Below, one piece after another: positions 21,892-27,642 of a stretch of DNA of 27,642 nucleotides. A program made the position numbers and the translations under genes. The stretch lies in the NCBI GenBank assembly GCA_002314885.1, contig DCHT01000070.1:1-27642 (forward strand). Direction: 5' to 3'. The notes below the pieces were generated by a model. That model was not told the origin of the DNA, did not search any database, and worked only from the letters and a program-made list of their open reading frames with translations. Origin of the DNA: Bacteroidales bacterium UBA1745 (lineage in GTDB: Bacteria; Bacteroidota; Bacteroidia; Bacteroidales; UBA932). Every line of letters begins with the position of its first letter. Positions within the stretch are counted from its first letter, which is position 1.

Positions 21892-23049
21892 ATGCGCAGA
21901 CTTCTCACTTTCCTCGCTTTGGCCGTCTCTATGGCCGTTTCCTGCACTGCAAAGGCTCCCGTGGCCACAATTCGTCCTTCCGACGTGCCAGATTCCGTCT
22001 ATGTAGGCGGGCAGATGTTCCACGTCCAGGGCCTGGCCATAGACCGTGAGAAGGGCTATATGTATTTCTCCTTTACCAGCCAGTTCTTCAAGACCGACCT
22101 CCAGGGCAATATCCTCGCCTCCATCGACCGCGTCCAGGGCCATCTCGGCGCAATGACGCTCAGTCCAGTCGACGGCCGCGTCTATGCTTCCCTCGAGTGC
22201 AAGGATGACGAGATCGGCGCCAATATCTCCAAGAAGCTGGAAGTCAAGCAGATAGACCGTGCGTCTTCAGTCTTTTACATCGCCATTATAGACGTGGACA
22301 AACTGACCAGACTCGGTATGGATCCGGAGAAGGACGGCGTTATGACCACCGTCTGCGTCAAGGAGGCCTGCGCCGACTATCAGTTCAATGACCCCGTCGA
22401 TCACCGTTTCGCCTGCTCAGGCATCGACGGTGTGACCTTCGGCCCAGCAATTGGCCACAAGGCCGGCAAGGCCATCAAAAAGTGGTATCTCTACGTGGCG
22501 TATGGCGTCTATGGCGACAACAATCGCAGTGACAACGACTACAATGTCCTTCTCAGATACGACGTGTCTGACTGGGCGCGGTATGAGACTCCGGTGGTCT
22601 TCGGCGAAGTGCACACAAATGGCCCTGAGGCCCCTGCAGACAAGTATTTCGTCTATACGGGCAACACCACCTGGGGTGTTCAGAATATGGCCTACGACAG
22701 CTTCACGAACCGCATCTACCTCGCAGTATATAAAGGAAAGAAGCCGCAGTATCCGAACTACGACCTCTTCGCTGTGGATTGCTCCGTGAAGCCTTTCAAG
22801 GCTCCTCTCCAGGGCGTTGATTATTTCACTTCCAAGGTGCCTCAGCTGACTCTGGCCAAGGACGGCCTCTACGACGAGGCTTCCGGCACCTACGGCTGGC
22901 ATTTCAAGTGGGGAAGTACCGGCCTCTGCTCAATCGGCGGCGGTTGGTGGATCATCTCCGAGAAGGGCAAGAACAAGGTCGACAAGACCAACTCCTGCAA
23001 CGCCCGCCTCTACCACTGGACCGGGAACTCCGAGGTCCCATTTGAATAA
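21892..23049 (+). CDS. Predicted beta-propeller-like lipoprotein, function unknown
   Basis: A 385-residue lipoprotein; the signal MRRLLTFLALAVSMAVSC gives lipidated Cys18. The body has repeated segments of the kind GLAIDREKGYMYFSF, TLSPVDGRVYASLEC and MAYDSFTNRIYLAVY, in which a short turn with Asp or Pro precedes a Tyr-rich strand, as in beta-propeller blades. Late residues include HFKWGSTGLCSIGGGWWIISE. No catalytic motif is evident. A ligand-binding or sugar-lactonase-like propeller is possible but not supported by specific residues. It is convergent with the 187-aa gene at 23064 (14-bp gap), with no terminator seen between them. Confidence 0.65.
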   Translation: MRRLLTFLALAVSMAVSCTAKAPVATIRPSDVPDSVYVGGQMFHVQGLAIDREKGYMYFSFTSQFFKTDLQGNILASIDRVQGHLGAMTLSPVDGRVYASLECKDDEIGANISKKLEVKQIDRASSVFYIAIIDVDKLTRLGMDPEKDGVMTTVCVKEACADYQFNDPVDHRFACSGIDGVTFGPAIGHKAGKAIKKWYLYVAYGVYGDNNRSDNDYNVLLRYDVSDWARYETPVVFGEVHTNGPEAPADKYFVYTGNTTWGVQNMAYDSFTNRIYLAVYKGKKPQYPNYDLFAVDCSVKPFKAPLQGVDYFTSKVPQLTLAKDGLYDEASGTYGWHFKWGSTGLCSIGGGWWIISEKGKNKVDKTNSCNARLYHWTGNSEVPFE

Positions 23050-23063
23050 ACCGCCACCCCTAA

Positions 23064-23627
23064 CTACGACTTGTAATCATTGAGATTGACAGCCTGGAAG
23101 CGGTAGCCCATCTTCTTGAGCTCGATGGCCGCTCCGAGGCGATAGATCACGTATGCAGCGCGTGCAAAGGCCTTCAGGGCATCTGCTGTGCCTGATTCCA
23201 CCTGGGAATGACGGATGAAATTCCACGCCTGCTGGGTGAGTGCCTCCATAGTGCTGCGCAGAACGCCAGCCTCAGGGGAATCGATGGCCAGGCCGAGGAT
23301 ATTGACCGTAATATGGTCATCCATATCGTCAAAGCCGCGAGGACCCTGCAGATCCTTGAACTCCGCACCGTGATGGCGTCCCCAATCCTCGTCCCACCAC
23401 TTGGCTACGGCAAAGCCTGCATAACCTGCGCAGGCGAGGGTAAACTCAGGGTAGTCATTCACATTCCTGACGGCATCTACCATATATTCAGGAGCGAACT
23501 CCTTCCATTTGCCGTCGAGGTCGTCACTGGCGAGAAGAACGCCGTTCAGCATTCCCAAAGAAGAGCAAACCCTCAGGAGATTGTCCTGAAGGTTTGTCTC
23601 AAAAGTATCGAATTCTTCGTTAGTCAT
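23064..23627 (-). CDS. Conserved-looking helical protein, function unknown
   Basis: A 187-residue soluble protein without signal peptide or membrane segment. It appears mostly alpha-helical, with acidic and tryptophan-rich stretches (KWWDEDWGRHHGAEF, GFDDMDDHITVNILGL). I do not recognise the family. It begins three bases after the stop of the large outer-membrane protein gene on the same strand, so it is almost certainly its operon partner. A cytoplasmic accessory role is conceivable but is only guilt by association. Confidence 0.6.
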   Translation of the reverse strand: MTNEEFDTFETNLQDNLLRVCSSLGMLNGVLLASDDLDGKWKEFAPEYMVDAVRNVNDYPEFTLACAGYAGFAVAKWWDEDWGRHHGAEFKDLQGPRGFDDMDDHITVNILGLAIDSPEAGVLRSTMEALTQQAWNFIRHSQVESGTADALKAFARAAYVIYRLGAAIELKKMGYRFQAVNLNDYKS

Positions 23628-23630
23628 ATT

Positions 23631-25265
23631 CTAGAAGAGGTATCCGAGGTTGATGTAGAAGGCACCGCTGCCATCCTGGTTCTTGTAAGGGCTGGTCTTC
23701 TTGTAGAGACTGCTCATTGCACGGCCATACTCGAACGCAACGATGAAGTTGGTGTTCATAATGAAGCGAAGACCGAGACCGAAGGTGGCGTGAGGCATCT
23801 CCTTGAGGGTGTTGACCTCGTATGGGGTGCCCTCATTGACCTTCTTGTAGAACTTCTTCTGGATCTCAGGGCTCATTTCAGCATATCTGCCTTCCATAAA
23901 TGCCTTGTAGAGACCGAAGCTGGCAGCCTCGCTTGTAACAATTGCATTGTTGTGGTTTGCATTGTAGTTGAAGCTCATATCGCGGCCACGGGTAACCATA
24001 GAGCCGTCAGTGAAGGCGGTGATGGAGAACGCGATGTTCTGCTTCCAGAGAGGGAATTCCACGAATTTGTAGCGGAACTCAGCGGTCCACAGAGCCTGGT
24101 CAAGACCTACGACGCGGGTACGGAGGATGCCGCGGGTGGTGCGGTATGAACCGAAGCCGTCCTTGTCGCCGTCGTTGCCGACTACAGTGTTGTAGCATAG
24201 TGCGTAATATGGGTTCTGCTCACCCTTTACTTTGCCGAAAGTACCCTCATAGCTGACGCGGTATGCGAAAGTGAGGACGTCGTTCTCTACGAGTGGTACA
24301 TAGTGACGGAAGGTCGCAGCATAGCGATAGTATGAATTGCTGGAACCGAGCCACTTAGGTGCGAGGATGACGTGACCCTCTGCCCAGATGCCACGGGTAG
24401 GGGCACCTTCCTTGTCGCGGGTGTCATACATAAGGCCGAGACGGATGCTGCTGTCGAACATATTTTCCTTGCCTTTCTTGCTGTAGACCTCGTTGTCTTT
24501 GACCAGACCCCAACTCTGGTAGAGCTCGAAGAGGGTAGGCTGGAAGGCACGGGTGTCAGTGGTGCCCCTCATATCTTCCTGCTTTGCGTTTGCGAAGCTG
24601 TCTGGACCTGAAGGGAAGGTGTCGTACCAGTTCTTCTTCTTGTTGATGCTCACGCGGTCGATGGCGTGCTGATTGTACCAGCGGAAGTGGTAGCCGGCCT
24701 CCCAGTAGAGATGGTCGGTAATGTGGCCTACGAAGTCAGTCTTTGCGTAGAGAGTGGTCTTGTTGAACCTGTAGTAAGGGTTGTAGCGATAAAGGTTCTC
24801 ATCCGGAGTTGCAGTGCCTTTCTTGATGCCCTTGCTGTCATTCTTGAGGCTCATACGGTCGAAATCATAGAATGACTGATAGCCGTTGAAGCCGTAGAAG
24901 TCGAATGCCTTGTCGATGTTGAACGCAGCAGAAGTGGACCAGCGGATGCCCGGAATGAGGTTCTTGTTGTCGTGCTGGAGCTGGAAGAGCATTGAACCCT
25001 TGGTGAACCAGGATGCCTCCATATACCAGCGGTTGAAATAGTTAGGATAGGTGGAACCGTCGCCGTACTGATAGAGCTGGAGGATTGCTCCGAGCTGGAA
25101 TCCCTTGTCGGCGTCGTATGCAACTGCAGGGAGCGGACCGAAGTTCATGCCGGTCTTGATGATCTCGCCCTTCTCGTTGTACTGAACGGGTTTCTTTTCC
25201 TTTTTTGCGGCAGTCGCTCCCACGCACACGAGGAGAGCGGCCAGAATGATGAAAAATCGTTTCAT
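23631..25265 (-). CDS. BamA/TamA-like outer-membrane beta-barrel protein
   Basis: A 544-residue exported protein. The ATG at 25265 starts a signal peptide (MKRFFIILAALLVCVGATA); a TTG two codons upstream is ignored. The mature protein begins with a short Lys-rich stretch and then long alternating aromatic strands, ending in YINLGYLF with a C-terminal Phe. Segments such as GLMYDTRDKEGAPTRGIWAEG and the late LRTRVVGLDQALWTAEFRYKF recall the Omp85/surface-antigen barrel (bacterial surface antigen, as in TamA and two-partner secretion proteins). No POTRA domains precede the barrel, which sets it apart from true BamA or TamA. Role unknown; followed three bases later by the 187-aa gene. Confidence 0.75.
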   Translation of the reverse strand: MKRFFIILAALLVCVGATAAKKEKKPVQYNEKGEIIKTGMNFGPLPAVAYDADKGFQLGAILQLYQYGDGSTYPNYFNRWYMEASWFTKGSMLFQLQHDNKNLIPGIRWSTSAAFNIDKAFDFYGFNGYQSFYDFDRMSLKNDSKGIKKGTATPDENLYRYNPYYRFNKTTLYAKTDFVGHITDHLYWEAGYHFRWYNQHAIDRVSINKKKNWYDTFPSGPDSFANAKQEDMRGTTDTRAFQPTLFELYQSWGLVKDNEVYSKKGKENMFDSSIRLGLMYDTRDKEGAPTRGIWAEGHVILAPKWLGSSNSYYRYAATFRHYVPLVENDVLTFAYRVSYEGTFGKVKGEQNPYYALCYNTVVGNDGDKDGFGSYRTTRGILRTRVVGLDQALWTAEFRYKFVEFPLWKQNIAFSITAFTDGSMVTRGRDMSFNYNANHNNAIVTSEAASFGLYKAFMEGRYAEMSPEIQKKFYKKVNEGTPYEVNTLKEMPHATFGLGLRFIMNTNFIVAFEYGRAMSSLYKKTSPYKNQDGSGAFYINLGYLF

Positions 25266-25281
25266 AAGCAATAAAATACGT

Positions 25282-25296
25282 TATGACATAGTCATA
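25282..25296. promoter_or_regulatory. TATGAC-ATA-GTCATA dyad upstream of the outer-membrane protein gene
   Basis: A perfect 6-bp inverted repeat with a 3-bp centre, placed between the -7 box at 25302-25309 and the ATG at 25265. Such a dyad near a transcription start is a plausible operator or a small RNA hairpin. Confidence 0.4.
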
Positions 25297-25301
25297 TAAC
25301 G

Positions 25302-25309
25302 CAAATATA
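25302..25309 (-). promoter_or_regulatory. -7 box of the outer-membrane protein gene
   Basis: TATATTTG on the minus strand; transcription near 25296 gives a leader of about 30 nt to the ATG at 25265. No clear -33 element is seen. It lies two bases from the oppositely oriented box of the phosphodiesterase gene. Confidence 0.5.
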
Positions 25310-25311
25310 GT

Positions 25312-25319
25312 TATTTTTG
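25312..25319 (+). promoter_or_regulatory. -7 box of the phosphodiesterase gene
   Basis: TATTTTTG on the + strand matches TAnnTTTG, with the ATG at 25343 about 17 bases after the likely start of transcription. It also shows that a GTG at 25319 cannot be the start codon. Confidence 0.5.
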
Positions 25320-25342
25320 TGAGAAACAGACATTTATATAGT

Positions 25343-26128
25343 ATGAAGAAGTCAATATATGCCATCTGCACGGCAGTGCTTGTCCTTTTTGCGAACGACG
25401 TCTTCGCCCAGACGGAAGTGTCCAGGCCTTTGATAATTGCACATAGGGGCGGTGCTCTCCTGGGCAATGAGAACTCTATTAGCTGCCTCTCCAACGGTAT
25501 GGAACTGGGTTCCGATATGGTCGAAATCGACGTCCATCAGACCTTGGACGGCGAACTCGTGGTCTGCCACGACGCCACTATCGACCGCACCACCGATGGC
25601 AAGGGTGCGATTGAGTCAATGACCCTGGATTCACTGCGTCAGTTCCATATTTTAGATTTCAAGACAGGGGAGGCTACCGATGAGATGATTCCTACTCTGG
25701 GAGAGGTGTTGGCTCTTGTGGCCGACGGCCGTTCCAGAGGGCTGAACTGCGGTCTTCTGCTGGAGGTCAAGAGGAAAAAAGGGCAGTACGAGGGCATAGA
25801 GGCCAAGATTCTGCAGGAACTCAATGACTATGACGCACATTCCTGGACCATTATCCAGTCCTTCGATGACAGTGTGATCGAGAATGTTTTTGCTTTGGAT
25901 CCGACTATGCCGGTACAGAAACTTGCGGTTATGAAGACCTTCAAATGCGAGAAATACGGCTACGCTTCGGGCATCAATACTATGTTTGTCAGCAAGGCAA
26001 TGGTACGCAAGTGCCACGAGGCTGGCAAGACGGTCTTCGTGTGGACGGTCAACGATCCGAAGAAGGCACCGAAATATCCGGTCGACGGCATCATCACCAA
26101 TCGGCCTGATCTGTTTATAGAGAAATAA
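25343..26128 (+). CDS. Glycerophosphodiester phosphodiesterase, periplasmic
   Basis: A 261-residue enzyme of the GDPD family, which hydrolyses deacylated phospholipid head groups to glycerol 3-phosphate and an alcohol. A signal peptide (MKKSIYAICTAVLVLFANDVFA) directs it to the periplasm. The catalytic signature is complete: HRGG with H34 and R35, NENS with E43, the metal-binding E61 and D63 (VEIDVHQTLDG), and the general-acid-type H76 in VVCHDATIDRTTDGKG. LEVKRK near residue 144 supplies the third metal ligand. The C terminus keeps VFVWTVNDPK and GIITNRPD. The start is ATG 25343. Its stop codon overlaps a bidirectional terminator shared with the AraC-family gene. Confidence 0.93.
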   Translation: MKKSIYAICTAVLVLFANDVFAQTEVSRPLIIAHRGGALLGNENSISCLSNGMELGSDMVEIDVHQTLDGELVVCHDATIDRTTDGKGAIESMTLDSLRQFHILDFKTGEATDEMIPTLGEVLALVADGRSRGLNCGLLLEVKRKKGQYEGIEAKILQELNDYDAHSWTIIQSFDDSVIENVFALDPTMPVQKLAVMKTFKCEKYGYASGINTMFVSKAMVRKCHEAGKTVFVWTVNDPKKAPKYPVDGIITNRPDLFIEK

Positions 26129-26157
26129 AAAAAGACCCGTTCGCGGGTCTTTTTTTT
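26127..26157. terminator. Bidirectional terminator overlapping two stop codons
   Basis: A perfect stem AAAAAAAGACCCG / CGGGTCTTTTTTT with a TTCG loop. The left A-tract overlaps the TAA of the phosphodiesterase gene and the right T-tract overlaps the stop of the AraC-family gene, so one hairpin serves both convergent genes. Confidence 0.92.
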
Positions 26158-27280
26158 ATTTCTTCTGCTCGGCGAGCCAGTTGCTAGGGGAGGCTCCCAC
26201 GTGGGACTTGAAGGCGCGGGTGAAGTTGCTTCTGTCGGAGTAGCCGCACATTTCAGCAATGCTCTCCAGTGTGTATTCCGGATGCTCGAGCATCATCTTC
26301 ATCGAGGCTTCGATGCGCAGTCCTATAATCCATTTCCTATATCCCTCAGCCTTTGTGGATGAGTTGATGTAATCATTCAATTGATTGGAGGTCAATCCCA
26401 TCTGTTTCAATGCAGTAGCAAGGTTCAGACTCTGGCTAAGATAATACTCCTTGCTGACCCAATCCCCGACCTTCCGGCCGATCTCTTCCATCTCTCCGGA
26501 ACTGATTGCTGTCAGGCTGAGGTCATCTTCGTCCACAGTGGCCTCCGTGATCTCGTCCTGGACATTGATCACTGCTTCCATATTTATACCGTAGAACAGG
26601 AAGCATCCGATTGTACAGCAAACAGCCATTACAAGCAATATTAGATATACCGCATTGATATATGGGTTTGCGGTGATGCCGATCCAAGGTGTTCCCAGCT
26701 GGAGGATAGAAAGGATATATGTGCTGTATGCGAGGTTCCTGAAGTACTTGTGATATTCTCCAAGGTCGCTGTCTTCGAGCTTCTCCAGAGATTTTTTAAG
26801 CTCTATCTGCAACAGAGCGATCATATAGATGAAGCCCAGGGTAATCAGAACAGCGACAGCGAAGGTCGTCGTCCTGATCGGATGCTCATCGTTCACGAGG
26901 GTTCCTGTCAGCAGACCTATTCCCAGAAGAGCGTATTCTGCAAACACGAACAGCATAGCTGATATCAGGATAGTCTTCATTTTGTGTCCATCCCTGAGTA
27001 GGTATAGACCGGAAATGACGAAAAGGGCGACGACTACGGATGTTGCCGCAAGGTTGATCGCCCAGGCTGTACACACGCTTTTCTCGCGGAAATGTCCCAG
27101 GAACTGAACGAGGAAGTGAATGCCGCAGAGCATTGTTGCGATGGAAACCATATACCTTGCCTTTTCATAGACTTTGGATTTTGTCTTACCTCTGTTTATG
27201 AAAATAATCATTAGCGCAAACACGAATGGGAGGAAAATTCCCATAAAACGAGCGCCGGTTATGATGTCCTGTCCTAACAT
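26156..27280 (-). CDS. Membrane-embedded AraC-family transcriptional regulator
   Basis: A 374-residue protein with about seven hydrophobic segments in residues 10-240 (for example GIFLPFVFALMIIFI, AATSVVVALFVISGLYLL, TILISAMLFVFAEYALLGIG, TFAVAVLITLGFIYMIALL) and a C-terminal AraC-type helix-turn-helix region (about 270-374). The last part contains SIAEMCGYSDRSNFTRAFKSHVGASPSNW, typical of the family's second HTH. AraC regulators with a membrane N-terminal half are known in Bacteroidota; the signal sensed here is unknown. Its -7 box lies next to the start codon. The DNA upstream, shared with the secreted-protein gene at 27570, contains repeated TGACAC words that could be binding sites. Confidence 0.88.
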   Translation of the reverse strand: MLGQDIITGARFMGIFLPFVFALMIIFINRGKTKSKVYEKARYMVSIATMLCGIHFLVQFLGHFREKSVCTAWAINLAATSVVVALFVISGLYLLRDGHKMKTILISAMLFVFAEYALLGIGLLTGTLVNDEHPIRTTTFAVAVLITLGFIYMIALLQIELKKSLEKLEDSDLGEYHKYFRNLAYSTYILSILQLGTPWIGITANPYINAVYLILLVMAVCCTIGCFLFYGINMEAVINVQDEITEATVDEDDLSLTAISSGEMEEIGRKVGDWVSKEYYLSQSLNLATALKQMGLTSNQLNDYINSSTKAEGYRKWIIGLRIEASMKMMLEHPEYTLESIAEMCGYSDRSNFTRAFKSHVGASPSNWLAEQKK

Positions 27281-27288
27281 TATGTGTG

Positions 27289-27296
27289 CAAAAATA
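27289..27296 (-). promoter_or_regulatory. -7 box of the AraC-family regulator gene
   Basis: TATTTTTG on the minus strand, nine bases before the ATG at 27280, implying a very short leader. No clear -33 element is visible. Confidence 0.45.
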
Positions 27297-27371
27297 GACT
27301 TTTTCTACCTAAAAACTGCTATGATTTGTGCATAATTTTCTTTGTATGGGGGAAATTCCCTATAAAATATG

Positions 27372-27492
27372 AAATGACACGCTGTAAGATATTGATATAT
27401 AGTTGGATAGCTTGTTTTTATGCTATTCAAATCGTAAAATGACACATCCTAAAAGTACTTTTGACACATAAAAAATAGGAAATGATACACAT
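27372..27492. repeat. Four TGACAC-type words in the 289-bp AT-rich intergenic region
   Basis: AAATGACAC at 27372-27380, AAATGACACAT at 27437-27447, TTGACACAT at 27461-27469 and the variant AAATGATACACAT at 27480-27492, all in the same orientation. A 10-bp palindrome AAAGTACTTT (27452-27461) lies among them. The rest of 27281-27569 is AT-rich, with no gene and no exact TAnnTTTG box on the + strand. Confidence 0.5.
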
Positions 27493-27569
27493 TTATACAT
27501 ATATAAAATGTTTCTTTTGGCCGATTTGATTGAAAAGTCATCTCATTGCACAGAATAATTATTTAGAAA

Positions 27570-27642
27570 ATGAAAGGTATTGTATTTCTCTCAACAGCGC
27601 TAGCTGCGATTATGCTCAGCGCAACCGCATTTGCCCAGGACG
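27570..27642 (+). CDS. Start of a secreted protein gene, cut by the window edge
   Basis: Only the first 24 codons are present. They encode a typical signal peptide (MKGIVFLSTALAAIMLSATAFA, cleavage before QD), so the product is exported to the periplasm or outer membrane. Function cannot be judged. It is divergent from the AraC-family regulator gene, which might control it. Confidence 0.7.
   Translation, partial: MKGIVFLSTALAAIMLSATAFAQD

Noticed and set aside
25319..25342. GTG start of the phosphodiesterase at 25319
   Set aside because: It lies in the -7 box and would put charged residues before the signal peptide.

Overview
The window looks like chromosomal DNA of a member of the Bacteroidota, most likely Bacteroidales. 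The reasons are the recurring TAnnTTTG -7 promoter boxes (several with a TTTG-like -33 element 19-20 bp upstream), the near absence of Shine-Dalgarno sequences, A-rich leaders before start codons, and the mix of families seen: a receiver/PEP-synthase-like fusion protein, many Bacteroidota-type lipoproteins, WG-repeat and WYL proteins, and a membrane-anchored AraC regulator. Genus cannot be fixed from the sequence. No rRNA, tRNA, CRISPR array, transposase or phage gene was found.

Left part (265-10798, + strand): eight tightly spaced genes, leuA-leuC-leuD-leuB-ilvE-gdhA-(receiver/ATP-grasp protein)-apt, with gaps of only 1 to 31 bp, closed by a strong terminator at 10988-11026. The first four make the leucine pathway from 2-oxoisovalerate to 2-oxoisocaproate. 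IlvE transaminates the product with glutamate, and GdhA makes glutamate from ammonia and 2-oxoglutarate, so carbon and nitrogen steps sit in one transcript. The large protein after gdhA fuses two response-regulator-like domains to a PEP-synthase-type ATP-grasp domain but lacks the downstream catalytic domains. A 264-bp leader holds two candidate promoters and two terminator-like hairpins.

Middle (10799-18290): a 489-bp convergent intergenic region carries 28-bp GC-rich tandem repeats, a nested palindrome around the terminator, and a cluster of TTGAGCAC-like words. Then come an EamA-family transporter (-) with an unusual repeated leader, a secreted NucA-type nuclease lipoprotein (+), and three minus-strand units in a row: a sigma-70-family factor, a small transcription unit with a 30-codon Gln/Asn-rich mini-ORF and terminator, and an outer-membrane beta-barrel protein. 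A WYL regulator is divergent from a DUF389 membrane protein and a YiiX-like cysteine-hydrolase lipoprotein.

Right part (18344-27642): S1/P1 nuclease (+), overlapping tail to tail with a WG-repeat protein (-) that follows trmO; a propeller-like lipoprotein (+); a BamA/TamA-like outer-membrane protein with an unknown 187-aa protein (-); a periplasmic glycerophosphodiester phosphodiesterase (+); a membrane-embedded AraC-family regulator (-); and the first 24 codons of a secreted protein (+). Secreted nucleases, a phosphodiesterase and adenine phosphoribosyltransferase suggest a scavenging theme, but these genes are not in one operon.

The observations most worth a second look are the candidate attenuator-like leader upstream of the 239-aa barrel protein (14103-14307), the double-receiver ATP-grasp protein (7260-10205), and the nested palindrome/tandem-repeat block (10814-11089).
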